Virus record (IMG/VR): IMGVR_UViG_3300036398_004386
Location: 1 to 29,886 of that record
Source of the DNA: a virus
DNA length: 29,886 nt
Strand: one strand, 5' to 3'
Shown here: positions 7,474 to 13,596 of the stretch, piece by piece
How the letters are laid out: every line of letters begins with the position of its first letter
How positions within the stretch are numbered: the first letter of the stretch is position 1
The notes under the pieces: model-generated
Told to the model about the DNA's origin: nothing
The model's database searches: none
What the model saw: only the letters and a program-made list of their open reading frames with translations
Made by a program: the position numbers and the translations under genes

Positions 7474-7827
7474 TTACTTGTACAGGTACGACCCGTACGG
7501 ATCCCACTTGCTCTTGAGATCCTCGACCGAATCCTTGTCGAGAAGGTTGAACCGCTCTCCGTTCAGCGCAGGCTTTTTCCAACTTGCGGCCTTGTAGACC
7601 GAACCAGTCTCCGCGTCGATGAAACAGTGCACGTGACCGCCCGCTCCGAGGGACATCGCTGACGCGATGCGAACGTACTTACGTCCTCCGTCGACGTAAT
7701 AGATACTCGGGGCCAGTGACGGAAAGTGTTCCGCTTTGTGCGCCTCTTCTGCTTCGTTCATGAACCGCACGATATCGATGATCGCTTCGCGAACCATCGC
7801 CTCGCGGCTTGTCGTGGTCGTTGACAT
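7474..7827 (-). CDS. Conserved phage hypothetical protein (KAASWKKPA motif)
   Basis: A 117-residue protein starting at the ATG after GAAAGGACAAA. After a helical N-terminus with a Thr-rich start it contains RKYVRIASAM, HVHCFIDAETGSVYKAASWK and KPALNGERFN. The pattern of an aromatic-rich beta hairpin followed by VYKAASWKxPA occurs in many unrelated phage hypotheticals. No catalytic residues are evident. It has its own promoter (7868) and terminator (7438). Confidence 0.75.
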   Translation of the reverse strand: MSTTTTSREAMVREAIIDIVRFMNEAEEAHKAEHFPSLAPSIYYVDGGRKYVRIASAMSLGAGGHVHCFIDAETGSVYKAASWKKPALNGERFNLLDKDSVEDLKSKWDPYGSYLYK

Positions 7828-7840
7828 TTTGTCCTTTCGT

Positions 7841-7864
7841 CTTGCCGGCGGGATTGCCGGTAAG
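7841..7864 (-). promoter_or_regulatory. Leader hairpin
   Basis: The element CCGGCAATCCCGCCGG, with flanks extending the stem to 9 positions (one mismatch), lies between the promoter and the GAAAGGAC site of 7474-7827. It matches the leader element at 25045-25068. Confidence 0.5.
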
Positions 7865-7867
7865 ACC

Positions 7868-7884
7868 ATTATATAGAGCTTTAG
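7868..7884 (-). promoter_or_regulatory. Array promoter: CTAAAG with 5-nt spacer to TATAAT
   Basis: CTAAAG-CTCTA-TATAAT. The preceding gene's TAA ends just before it. This is the only clear copy with a 5-nt spacer. Confidence 0.65.
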
Positions 7885-8043
7885 TTATTTGTCGAGCGAC
7901 GCCGGAGGCTCCGGGGGATCGAGGTACTCGCGGTTGACCTTGGTCCGGCGTGGGTCAGTCTTCCAGCAGTCGCATCGATACAGCCCATCCTCGCCCTTGA
8001 CCACAGGGTCACCGCAGCGCCAGCACACGACAGGTTTCATCAT
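7885..8043 (-). CDS. Small zinc-ribbon-like protein (52 aa)
   Basis: CWRC (C7, C10) and CDC (C24, C26) form a short zinc-ribbon-like knuckle: VVCWRCGDPVV, then GLYRCDCW. A basic middle and a Pro/Glu-rich tail (YLDPPEPPASL) follow. The ATG at 8043 overlaps the stop of the transglycosylase gene by 4 nt. Possible nucleic-acid or protein-binding module; function unknown. Confidence 0.65.
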   Translation of the reverse strand: MMKPVVCWRCGDPVVKGEDGLYRCDCWKTDPRRTKVNREYLDPPEPPASLDK

Positions 8044-8597
8044 AGCGACCAATGCCCAAGCCCGCCATTCTCGAGAAGGTACCGTGCGACGCTGAGATTG
8101 CAATGCAAATCGAGAAGGGCGAACATGTCCCCGTACGGAGTGCCGCAAATCTCGTGAGTAACCTTCTTCCACGTCGAGTTGATCTGCAGCAGGCCGACGT
8201 CGTATGAACCATCGCGGTTTAGGGTCTTCACAGGTCGACCGGCCGCGTCGAATGTCGCATTGATCAGCCCAGGGTTGCACCGCGTCTCTCGCCAGGCGAT
8301 AAACGAGAACTTTCGCACAGGCTCGAGTCCGTATGAGCGAAACTTCTCTTCGAACTCAGGGCAACTCCTCGGGCGATGTCGTGGCGCTGTCTCAGGAACC
8401 GGTACGGCCTGGGCCTCGACCTTGGTCACAGGCTCTTCGACACCCGCAACCTCGAAGACAGCCTCGGGCTCAGCCGCGACGGTCAGCGTAGTCGTGGGCG
8501 CGGGCTCAGTGACTAGAGCGACGTCATCGGTCACGGGCATCGCAACGACCGCGATCGAGGTGAGCAGTCCGGCAACCAGCGCTACCCAGCGACGCAT
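8040..8597 (-). CDS. Exported lysozyme-like transglycosylase
   Basis: A 185-residue protein with an N-terminal hydrophobic segment (WVALVAGLLTSIAVVAM, about 4-20: signal or anchor), a Thr/Pro/Glu/Val-rich spacer (25-75) and a lysozyme-like domain. SFIAWRETRCNPG places the catalytic Glu at E104, and DVGLLQINSTW (about 133-143) is the family's second hallmark. Cys107, 151 and 166 could form a disulfide outside the cell. Expected reaction: cleavage of the MurNAc-GlcNAc glycan backbone. Its location among accessory genes, away from the holin, suggests a role in wall remodelling or entry as well as, or instead of, lysis (inference). The start overlaps the previous stop by 1 nt (TAATG). Confidence 0.82.
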   Translation of the reverse strand: MRRWVALVAGLLTSIAVVAMPVTDDVALVTEPAPTTTLTVAAEPEAVFEVAGVEEPVTKVEAQAVPVPETAPRHRPRSCPEFEEKFRSYGLEPVRKFSFIAWRETRCNPGLINATFDAAGRPVKTLNRDGSYDVGLLQINSTWKKVTHEICGTPYGDMFALLDLHCNLSVARYLLENGGLGHWSL

Positions 8598-8950
8598 TAG
8601 TGACCCTTGCCTCGAACCAGACGGGCGTCTTCGTCCTCGATGTCGTGCATGATTCCCCAGACACGGGTTGCCGCGTCGTAGAAATCATCGCCGCGGGAGA
8701 CGTGAAGTCGACTCTTGAAATTGGTGTAATCGAGCAGGTCAACTTCAGTCAGCAGATAGCTGAGGTACTGTTCGCGGCCCGCAATCACACGGAACGGATA
8801 GTCGTTGCTCGGCGTCTCGAGAATCTCGAGATCGAACAGATTTGAGATCATCTCGAGCGACTGCTTGTCTCGAGACCGAACCACGATCTTGCTGTGATCT
8901 TTAAAATGTTGCACGGCGCTGATGAACCCGTGCTGAGTGAATGTCCACAT
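8597..8950 (-). CDS. Conserved actinophage hypothetical protein (MWTFTQHGF family)
   Basis: A 117-residue protein that begins MWTFTQHGFISAVQHF and contains VVRSRDKQSLEMISNLF, YPFRVIAGREQYLSYL, DYTNFKSRLH and ATRVWGIMHD. I recognise this pattern from many actinobacterial and actinophage hypotheticals with no assigned function. It has a strong AGGAGAAA site before ATG 8950 and is the first gene of the set leading into the transglycosylase and zinc-ribbon genes, with overlaps of 1 and 4 nt. Confidence 0.8.
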   Translation of the reverse strand: MWTFTQHGFISAVQHFKDHSKIVVRSRDKQSLEMISNLFDLEILETPSNDYPFRVIAGREQYLSYLLTEVDLLDYTNFKSRLHVSRGDDFYDAATRVWGIMHDIEDEDARLVRGKGH

Positions 8951-8991
8951 GTCTTTTTCTCCTGTTGTCTTTTTGTCTTTTGTTTAGTTAT

Positions 8992-9183
8992 TTATTGATC
9001 GGTGTCAGCCGGAAATGAGACGCCCTCGGGAAGATCTGCCATCATCATCGGCGTAACCTCGACGTCGCCATACTCTTCACGCAGCGACTTTGCGTAATAC
9101 TGCTTGAGACGTGGCAGCACGTATGCAACCAGTGGCTCCGCGCCCTGGCGCTTTACAGTGAGCTTATAAACTTCAGCTTCCAC
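8992..9183 (-). CDS. Small hypothetical protein (63 aa)
   Basis: GTG at 9183 lies 5 nt after AGGAGG. An alternative GTG at 9189 overlaps that site and is less likely. The protein is an alpha/beta chain (EAEVYKLTVKRQG, then VAYVLPRLKQYYAKSL, then VEVTPMMMADLPEGV) without Cys or membrane segments. Function unknown. Confidence 0.6.
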   Translation of the reverse strand: MEAEVYKLTVKRQGAEPLVAYVLPRLKQYYAKSLREEYGDVEVTPMMMADLPEGVSFPADTDQ

Positions 9184-9213
9184 GTACACCTCCTGTGTGT
9201 CTCAAGTATCGTA

Positions 9214-9360
9214 TCAATTGTTCAAGTTTAGCATTGCGGCAATCACGCCGGCGAATCCAAGCGCGAGCACGAGCTCGTGCGATCCGCCGAAGACGGCGAC
9301 GATGACTGCGGATGCACCGCAGACCGCAGCCGCAACGGCGGACCACACGATCGAGTTCAT
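9214..9360 (-). CDS. Two-span small membrane protein (48 aa)
   Basis: ATG at 9360 overlaps the TGA of the HTH gene by 4 nt. The peptide has two hydrophobic segments, VWSAVAAAVCGASAVIVAVF (5-24) and LVLALGFAGVIAAML (31-45), with a GGSHE turn between them. Size and topology fit a small phage membrane protein (holin-like, immunity or signalling), but nothing identifies the role. Confidence 0.6.
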   Translation of the reverse strand: MNSIVWSAVAAAVCGASAVIVAVFGGSHELVLALGFAGVIAAMLNLNN

Positions 9361-9566
9361 GCCTGTGGAGTCGACGTCTTCGACTTGCGTGGACGTCCCT
9401 TGAGGCGATCGGAGTGAGTCCGCGTTGCGGTTCCGTTTGCCTTGATGAGCTTTCGCGTGAGGTTGTACGAAATTCCGAGCTCAGTCGAAACCTCTCCCAT
9501 CGTCTTACCGGACAGGTACAGGTTTGCCGCCTGTTCGGGAGTTACTGCTGGGTTGACCGATGTCAT
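9357..9566 (-). CDS. Small helix-turn-helix regulator
   Basis: A 69-residue protein: EQAANLYLSGKTMGEVSTEL, then GISYNLTRKLIKANG (about 11-45) is a recombinase/sigma-region-4-like HTH, followed by a basic AT-hook-like tail (RLKGRPRKSKTS). The ATG at 9566 has AAGGAGAAAA. The same frame stays open upstream to 9737 with a charged helical sequence, so an N-terminally extended form is possible, though its first codon would overlap the -10 box. The promoter region contains a perfect inverted repeat, so autoregulation is plausible. Confidence 0.7.
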   Translation of the reverse strand: MTSVNPAVTPEQAANLYLSGKTMGEVSTELGISYNLTRKLIKANGTATRTHSDRLKGRPRKSKTSTPQA

Positions 9567-9728
9567 TGCTTTTCTCCTTGGTGATGTCTGTTGTTTTACT
9601 TCATTGCCTTCGCTCTGTGGCATGACTGCCAGTGCTTCCCGCGCTCGAGCGACTATCTCGCGGGACTCTTCGAGCAGCTTTTGACTGCTCAAGATCTTGC
9701 TCTCACTTCGACCTCCGTCATTTGTTCT

Positions 9729-9751
9729 AAGTACCACTATATCAGGTACTT
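9729..9751 (-). promoter_or_regulatory. Operator-like inverted repeat around TATAGT
   Basis: AAGTACC-N9-GGTACTT is a perfect 7-bp inverted repeat whose spacer contains TATAGT. TTGACA overlaps the upstream arm (9751-9756). It probably controls the HTH gene, about 165 nt downstream. Confidence 0.55.
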
Positions 9752-9770
9752 GTCAATTTCGGATGATCTT

Positions 9771-10163
9771 CTACCGCGGAGCTACAACGCCCAGAAGCGG
9801 GCGAAGGCGCTTTTCCGCCTGACGAGCCTTTCGACCTGCGAGCTCGGCCTCGAACTCGAGGTCCGCAACCCACGCTGTCTGAAGCAGTCTTCCGGAGAGG
9901 AAGACCAGCCCGCCGCACGCGAACGAGACGCCCACCTCAAATCCCGCACTGAGCACCGATGTCGGAGCGCCTTTGGCGAGCGAGTTGGTGAGAGTGATGC
10001 CCGGGAGCAAGAACGCTCCGATGTAGTACCCGATCACGATCGGCTTCGCGCGACGGAGCTTCTTTCGAAACTCCAGCTGAGCAAGACGGTGAACCGCGAG
10101 CTCAGCCTCGATCTCGTACCGCTCGTCGTCGATGATTGGAAATTCTGCTTTGCGCTTTGGCAT
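9771..10163 (-). CDS. Membrane protein with basic/charged termini (130 aa)
   Basis: ATG at 10163 follows AGGAGAAAT. The sequence is a charged N-terminal helix (DDERYEIEAELAVHRLAQLE), two hydrophobic spans (PIVIGYYIGAFLLPGITL, about 48-65, and VGVSFACGGLVFLSGRLL, about 84-101) and a C-terminal amphipathic helix rich in Arg/Glu. Both ends are predicted on the same side of the membrane. No family recognised. Confidence 0.65.
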   Translation of the reverse strand: MPKRKAEFPIIDDERYEIEAELAVHRLAQLEFRKKLRRAKPIVIGYYIGAFLLPGITLTNSLAKGAPTSVLSAGFEVGVSFACGGLVFLSGRLLQTAWVADLEFEAELAGRKARQAEKRLRPLLGVVAPR

Positions 10164-10250
10164 TGTATTTCTCCTGTTCTTGTTTGTCGTTTGCCGTGCT
10201 CGCCGCAAGCAGTGCGGCGAGGCCAGGCAGTTCTGTCGGGATCTCTTTCA

Positions 10251-10484
10251 TCATGGCAGATTGATGAGCTGCCCTTCTGAAATCTCTGGTCCGTACTTTT
10301 CGACAAGATCGTCAACAGCCGCGCGGACATCGCCTGTGCAGCTCTTCGCCGCGATTGACCAGAGACTTTCTCCAGCCAACGCGATGTGCGTCGCATCGTT
10401 ACACTCATAGTCGGGCTCGATGATCCCGCCGAAGAAATAACCCGCGGCGAAGATCGTGACTCCAATTGCAAATCTCTTCATCAT
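10251..10484 (-). CDS. Membrane-anchored LysM protein
   Basis: A 77-residue protein with an N-terminal transmembrane segment (FAIGVTIFAAGYFFGGIIE) and a LysM-like domain (ALAGESLWSIAAKSC, then AVDDLVEKYG, then ISEGQLINLP), the short glycan-binding fold with its GESLW start and LIxxGQxLxLP end. Two Cys residues may form an external disulfide. Two adjacent ATGs (10484, 10481) follow AAAGAGAG; an upstream in-frame ATG at 10515 overlaps the promoter and is rejected. Likely role: tethering to host peptidoglycan at the membrane, possibly superinfection-related (inference). Confidence 0.75.
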   Translation of the reverse strand: MMKRFAIGVTIFAAGYFFGGIIEPDYECNDATHIALAGESLWSIAAKSCTGDVRAAVDDLVEKYGPEISEGQLINLP

Positions 10485-10512
10485 GTGTCTCTCTTTTCGT
10501 TGTTGTGGTTTC

Positions 10513-10528
10513 ATTGTACTTGCTTTAG
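10513..10528 (-). promoter_or_regulatory. Array promoter: CTAAAG-CAAG-TACAAT
   Basis: Drives the LysM gene; the -10 has one change from TATAAT. Confidence 0.65.
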
Positions 10529-10536
10529 TCTTCGAA

Positions 10537-10560
10537 CCCTCGAGGGTTTTCCCTCGAGGG
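10537..10560 (-). terminator. 10-bp hairpin after the 38-aa acidic gene
   Basis: CCCTCGAGGG occurs twice, separated by 4 nt. Each copy is itself palindromic. There is no U-tract; it lies 8 nt before the LysM promoter. Confidence 0.55.
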
Positions 10561-10575
10561 CCGAACCTCGACGTC

Positions 10576-10692
10576 TTACTCTTCGTCGTCGACGAACCAG
10601 GGTTCGTCGAAATCGACTTCGAACATTTCGTCGAAATCGACTTCAATCTCGTTATTTGGATATGGGATCGTGAAATTCCATGTTGTGGTCAT
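10576..10692 (-). CDS. Leaderless acidic micro-protein (38 aa)
   Basis: ATG at 10692 lies exactly 6 nt after TATAAT, so the transcript should start at or next to the start codon; there is no ribosome-binding site. The protein begins MTTTWNFTIPYPNNEI and then becomes strongly acidic with Phe/Trp residues (VDFDEMFEVDFDEPWFVDD). It is a clear paralogue of the protein at 19236-19358. The charge resembles DNA-mimic or charged-surface-binding phage inhibitors, but this is inference. Confidence 0.75.
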   Translation of the reverse strand: MTTTWNFTIPYPNNEIEVDFDEMFEVDFDEPWFVDDEE

Positions 10693-10698
10693 GTAATT

Positions 10699-10714
10699 AT
10701 TATATCGACTTTAG
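10699..10714 (-). promoter_or_regulatory. Array promoter: CTAAAG-TCGA-TATAAT (leaderless unit)
   Basis: Begins directly after the TGA of the proteasome-like gene; no terminator separates the two. Confidence 0.75.
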
Positions 10715-11305
10715 TCATACAGGCCGGTGCTGGTTGAAAAGCGTAAACGGGGGACCGGAAGCCGCGTCGAGGCGCGCCGCAACAGTGAGGGCTGTCTTGA
10801 CCGCGATCCTCGCCTCGTTGATATCTTTTGTCCCATCGGGCAGCAGGGCGTGCAGCACGCCGACCGCAAAGTCACCACCTGTGCCCATCCCGTACAGGCC
10901 GAGCGCATCTCGAACCCACGAGTAATCTTCGCCGATGACGTAGATCGAACCATTGATAACTGTAAGAACCTGAGAACCTGACTCGGCCGCGCCTGTCTCC
11001 TGGTTGCGTCGATCTCCGTATCCATTCTTTTCGAAGCAGTCGCGGAGCGCCGGAACGAAGTCGCTTGTGATGAAGCGATCCAGCCGCGCGTCAACAAATG
11101 ACTGAGCGTTCGGTGGTCGGAAGACGTAGGCGAGAAGGTTGATCGCACGCACGTCGCCGGCGGCGCCGAGCAGATACTTCTTGTTTCGAGTAACCTTGCT
11201 TCCGGCCTTTGCGAGCGTGTATGTACGTCCGTACTCTTCGGAGATCTGAGAGTCTGAGCCGACCACGGCCCACGTTGGACCTTGGACGGCCGCGATGGTT
11301 GTCAC
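10715..11305 (-). CDS. HslV / proteasome beta-like N-terminal-nucleophile peptidase
   Basis: A 196-residue protein. After removal of Met1 it would expose Thr-Thr-Ile (MTTIAAVQG), like HslV's TTIVSV. Counting from that Thr as residue 1, Asp17 is exactly in place in VVGSDSQIS, and a Lys corresponding to K33 precedes V in AGSKVTRNKKYLLGAAG. The GAAGDVRA glycine loop, YGMGTGGDFAVGVLHALL (HslV: IGSGGPYAQAAARALL) and a late helix EARIAVKTALTVAARLDAAS match the fold order. Expected activity is threonine-type proteolysis in a self-compartmentalised ring. GTG 11305 follows GGAGG. It is the second gene after an HTH protein (15-nt gap) in one unit. No cognate HslU or Mpa is adjacent, so the unfoldase is unknown. 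Confidence 0.8.
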   Translation of the reverse strand: MTTIAAVQGPTWAVVGSDSQISEEYGRTYTLAKAGSKVTRNKKYLLGAAGDVRAINLLAYVFRPPNAQSFVDARLDRFITSDFVPALRDCFEKNGYGDRRNQETGAAESGSQVLTVINGSIYVIGEDYSWVRDALGLYGMGTGGDFAVGVLHALLPDGTKDINEARIAVKTALTVAARLDAASGPPFTLFNQHRPV

Positions 11306-11320
11306 GGCGGTACCTCCGGA

Positions 11321-11521
11321 TTACTTCGAAGCGTTCAACGCCGCAACGGCACGCTTGATCTTCTCGATGTCTGAATTCTTTGACAGAAGCGGGTTCGTGC
11401 AGAACTTTCGAACGATTCCCGCTCGAACGCCGGCCTTGTCGGCAACTTTTTCGATCCCGAGCTTTCGCACAGTCCCGGTCAAGTCAAGCATCGCGTCGGA
11501 GACGCTCACTGTGTACGCCAT
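11321..11521 (-). CDS. Small HTH-like protein (66 aa)
   Basis: ATG 11521 follows AAAAGGAGAA. Residues about 21-60 (KLGIEKVADKAGVRAGIVRK, then SKNSDIEKIKRAVAALNAS) resemble a lambda-repressor/LacI-type HTH followed by a helix. It heads a two-gene unit with the proteasome-like peptidase, so it may regulate that unit or supply a substrate or adaptor; both are inference. Confidence 0.6.
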   Translation of the reverse strand: MAYTVSVSDAMLDLTGTVRKLGIEKVADKAGVRAGIVRKFCTNPLLSKNSDIEKIKRAVAALNASK

Positions 11522-11547
11522 TATGTTCTCCTTTTGTCTTTGACTCT

Positions 11548-11563
11548 AATATATCGACTCTAG
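11548..11563 (-). promoter_or_regulatory. Array promoter: CTAGAG-TCGA-TATATT
   Basis: Drives the HTH and proteasome-like pair. Confidence 0.7.
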
Positions 11564-11575
11564 AAAGCTCAAGCA

Positions 11576-11617
11576 CCGGCGCGGACCCGCCTCTCTGTGC
11601 TGGTTTATCCGCGCCGG
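11576..11617 (-). terminator. 10-bp hairpin upstream of the HTH-peptidase promoter
   Basis: Arms CCGGCGCGGA/TCCGCGCCGG are perfect, with a 22-nt loop. A GAGCTTTC tail runs into the promoter at 11548. Confidence 0.6.
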
Positions 11618-11642
11618 CGCTCGAGTCGCATGGCAGTGCGAT

Positions 11643-11837
11643 CTATGAACTCTGCCCCTGTACCCGCACGACGACGAGTTCGGCGCGGAGCTCCTCGATG
11701 ATCGACGTCAGCCTCGAAATCTCTTGCGCTTGCTCGGCGATTGCGTCGGCACCCGCAAGGAAGAGATCACGAAAACCCTCGCGCGTTGTTATGACCGCAG
11801 CGAGTTCGAGATCTGTACGTACGTCCGCCGGCCTCAC
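11643..11837 (-). CDS. Short coiled-coil protein (64 aa)
   Basis: GTG 11837 overlaps the preceding TGA by 4 nt (GTGA) and has GGAG 8 nt upstream. The sequence is almost entirely helical, and AIAEQAQEISRLTSIIEELR has heptad-spaced I/L residues, so it should dimerise. Function unknown; it is coupled to the zinc-ribbon gene. Confidence 0.6.
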   Translation of the reverse strand: MRPADVRTDLELAAVITTREGFRDLFLAGADAIAEQAQEISRLTSIIEELRAELVVVRVQGQSS

Positions 11838-12037
11838 TTCTTGAGCTCCATCGACACCGAACCGGTTGTCGAGTGTTTTGTCGAATTGCACGTCGGCGGG
11901 TATGTCGGCTTCACGTGAAGCACGATCCCATCGCCGCACTTTGGGCAAACCCAACGATCCTTTCGCTTCGGCAAGCGCTCAATCGGCTCCGGGGTCGACT
12001 GTTGCTCATTCGTTTGTTCTTGCATTGTTTCTGCCAT
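11834..12037 (-). CDS. Zinc-ribbon-like protein (67 aa)
   Basis: A Gln/Glu-rich N-terminus, then WVCPKCGDGIVLHV with YPPTCNSTKHSTT following, gives Cx2C and Cx7H-type ligands for one zinc. I recall similar CPKCG...PPTC proteins in actinophages, without known function. ATG 12037 follows CGGAGAGAAA. It is the first gene of a two-gene unit whose promoter overlaps the end of whiB. Confidence 0.65.
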   Translation of the reverse strand: MAETMQEQTNEQQSTPEPIERLPKRKDRWVCPKCGDGIVLHVKPTYPPTCNSTKHSTTGSVSMELKK

Positions 12038-12057
12038 GCTTTCTCTCCGTTCTGTTG

Positions 12058-12063
12058 GACTAT
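12058..12063 (-). promoter_or_regulatory. -10 box TATAGT overlapping the whiB stop
   Basis: The TAG inside TATAGT is the stop codon of whiB. The CTAAAG half of the array motif is not recognisable here. Confidence 0.45.
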
Positions 12064-12302
12064 AACACTACGTCCTTGATCTTCAGGTGCCCTCGACGGA
12101 TCTTGCGGCGCTGATTTGCCGTAAGACCTCCCCAAACCCCAACCTCGTCTCGAGGAATGGCGTACTCGCGGCAAGCCGCGAGGACCGGGCACGTCGCACA
12201 GATCTTTCGTGCGGACCGCACCTTGGTCTTTGATAGGTCATCGAAGAACAGATCACCGCGGCCTATGCAGGCCGCGTGATCCATCCACATCAACTCTCTC
12301 AT
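12060..12302 (-). CDS. whiB: WhiB-family iron-sulfur regulator
   Basis: An 80-residue protein with all family hallmarks: four cysteines C12, C35, C38 and C44 (Cx22Cx2Cx5C) that bind a [4Fe-4S] cluster, an aromatic-rich HAACIGRGDLFF start, GVWGG at 55-59, and a basic AT-hook-like C-terminus (QRRKIRRGHLK). WhiB proteins bind region 4 of the primary sigma factor and redirect transcription; phage versions can interfere with host WhiB control. ATG 12302 overlaps the preceding stop by 4 nt. It could act on the array promoters (inference). Confidence 0.93.
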   Translation of the reverse strand: MRELMWMDHAACIGRGDLFFDDLSKTKVRSARKICATCPVLAACREYAIPRDEVGVWGGLTANQRRKIRRGHLKIKDVVL

Positions 12303-12694
12303 ACGAGAGCGTTGATCTTCGTCTTGGCAGACTCCGTGAAGAAGTACGTCTTCCCGTCGATGATGTTTACCGCAACGAACGGATACTTGCGGCGGCTCAA
12401 TGCGATGCCCGCAAATGCGTATTCCTGTCCATTACTCGTAAACTTCTTGCCAAGCAGACCTGGCTTGAGGCCGTACGAATCGGCAAATGTCTTGTATGCC
12501 GATGCTTCTTGTGATTCGAGGTTCACGCCATTCTCGCCCAAGACGAGTGGATTGGCTTCAACCTTGAATGCGTAGTGGTCTCCGTAGTTCCACCGCACCT
12601 TGCCGGCCTTGAAGCCATGCTTGGTGAGGATGGCTTCGACCGCCGCGGAGATCTCGTCAGAGATCGAAGCGGCTTGTACCTTTGTCACTGCCAT
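12299..12694 (-). CDS. Conserved phage hypothetical protein (131 aa)
   Basis: ATG 12694 follows AAAGGAGAGC. The first half is helical (ISAAVEAILTKHGFKAGKV) and continues with a WNYGDHYAFKVEA beta stretch. The second half (YGLKPGLLGKKFTSNGQEY, then FAGIALSRRKYPFVAV) looks like a small beta domain that I associate with phage hypotheticals. It overlaps whiB by 4 nt and shares its promoter. Confidence 0.7.
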   Translation of the reverse strand: MAVTKVQAASISDEISAAVEAILTKHGFKAGKVRWNYGDHYAFKVEANPLVLGENGVNLESQEASAYKTFADSYGLKPGLLGKKFTSNGQEYAFAGIALSRRKYPFVAVNIIDGKTYFFTESAKTKINALV

Positions 12695-12734
12695 GTGCTC
12701 TCCTTTGTCGTTGCCGGCGTGTGCCGACGAGTCT

Positions 12735-12750
12735 ATTATATCGTCTTTAG
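12735..12750 (-). promoter_or_regulatory. Array promoter: CTAAAG-ACGA-TATAAT
   Basis: Drives the 131-aa gene and whiB. The upstream gene's stop codon TAA lies within CTAAAG. Confidence 0.75.
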
Positions 12751-13133
12751 AAAAGATCCACCCAGGGCGTCCAGACGAGGTTTCCAGACTCGTCGAGGTT
12801 AGGACAGAGCAGAGCGTCTGTGTCCTCGCAGTGCTTACGCGCCCATCGACAGCAGGGTACGGCGTCGTCGCATGAATGCAGCCCCGGCGGAACCTTCTCC
12901 GCAAGACGTGGGAATGTTTCGAGGAGAGTCACCAAACAGTCATGGCATAGCGACCAGTCAGGTGCCGGCTCGCCCATTGCCGCGCCATCGTGAAAGCCGC
13001 CATGAAAGCCGCACTCCCAAAACCGAATAACGAGACCATTGTCGATGATCGCGGTGTCATCAGATCCCATGAAGCCGGTGAAACCTTTACGTCCGCATCC
13101 GGAACATTCGACCAAAGTTCTTTTGAATGCCAT
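12747..13133 (-). CDS. Cys-rich hypothetical protein (128 aa)
   Basis: ECSGCGRKG (C9, C12) pairs with SLCHDC in the middle to suggest one zinc site; PGLHSCDDAVPCCRWARKHC may form another. The remainder is rich in Gly/Trp/Asp. ATG 13133 shares its A with the previous TAA (TAATG), and the stop lies in the next promoter. No function recognised. Confidence 0.65.
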   Translation of the reverse strand: MAFKRTLVECSGCGRKGFTGFMGSDDTAIIDNGLVIRFWECGFHGGFHDGAAMGEPAPDWSLCHDCLVTLLETFPRLAEKVPPGLHSCDDAVPCCRWARKHCEDTDALLCPNLDESGNLVWTPWVDLF

Positions 13134-13315
13134 TACGACCAAACCACCTGATCTACGGTTAATCCCTTCTTTTCAATCACGCGGCGGACGAAGGCGAGAC
13201 CCTCCTCTTCGTGATCTTCGTCCCAATCGAGCCGGGCGAGACTTCCATTCACCGGATCGACGACCTCGAACTCGAGCCCGCAGGTTGTATGAATGTGTAT
13301 GTCGACTTTGCTCAC
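13133..13315 (-). CDS. Small hypothetical protein (60 aa)
   Basis: GTG 13315 follows AGAGGACAA. Beta strands (KVDIHIHTTCGLEFEVVDP) lead into an acidic turn (DWDEDHEEEG) and a C-terminal helix (AFVRRVIEKKG). Longer frames reach back to a GTG at 13357 overlapping the previous TGA; the ribosome-binding site favours 13315. It is the second of three coupled genes. Confidence 0.55.
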   Translation of the reverse strand: MSKVDIHIHTTCGLEFEVVDPVNGSLARLDWDEDHEEEGLAFVRRVIEKKGLTVDQVVWS

Positions 13316-13353
13316 GACTTGTCCTCTCGTCGCTGATGTGTTGTTCGAGATAA

Positions 13354-13530
13354 TCACGACGACGTCGTGATCATCTCTCGCATTTCGAGATCGTTCGAAA
13401 CGATGTACTCAATATCTGATTTCGTCAGGATCGCGGTTGAAAACATTTCGCACGCGAACTCGACATCGGAATCGTCTCCGAACGTTATTGAATGTTCTCC
13501 GGATGGGACGTTGATTGTGTAGGTGATCAT
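13354..13530 (-). CDS. Leaderless acidic protein (58 aa)
   Basis: ATG 13530 lies 6 nt after TATAAT, with no ribosome-binding site. The protein starts with beta strands (MITYTINVPSGEHSITFGDD) and continues with acidic residues and a helix (VEFACEMFSTAIL, then EYIVSNDLEMREM). It heads a unit of three genes down to 12747. It is not an obvious paralogue of the other leaderless proteins, but similar in size and charge. Confidence 0.7.
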   Translation of the reverse strand: MITYTINVPSGEHSITFGDDSDVEFACEMFSTAILTKSDIEYIVSNDLEMREMITTSS

Positions 13531-13536
13531 GTAACC

Positions 13537-13552
13537 ATTATATCTGCTTTAG
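13537..13552 (-). promoter_or_regulatory. Array promoter: CTAAAG-CAGA-TATAAT (leaderless unit)
   Basis: Fused to the CTTTC tail of the hairpin at 13562-13583. Confidence 0.75.
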
Positions 13553-13561
13553 AAAGGTCTT

Positions 13562-13583
13562 GGCCCTGGCTCTCGCCAGGGCC
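13562..13583 (-). terminator. Perfect 9-bp hairpin, GAGA loop
   Basis: GGCCCTGGC/GCCAGGGCC ends the transcript of 13597-13863. The tail AAGACCTTTC leads straight into the next promoter. Confidence 0.75.
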
Positions 13584-13596
13584 GGACCCGAGTTTG

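Noticed and set aside
10163-10255. Possible 50-aa gene beginning MMKEIPTELPG with an ATGA overlap after the LysM gene
   Set aside because: Attractive overlap, but the frame ends about 60 nt inside the next gene in a sequence that looks like its out-of-frame reading, and no ribosome-binding site is seen.
9591-10280. 229-codon + strand frame
   Set aside because: Antisense to the membrane protein gene at 9771-10163, which has a ribosome-binding site, membrane segments and consistent orientation.
11321-11521. Antitoxin of a toxin-antitoxin pair with the peptidase gene
   Set aside because: Gene order (small HTH then enzyme) is suggestive, but the enzyme matches HslV/proteasome, not a known toxin family, and I see no operator in the promoter.
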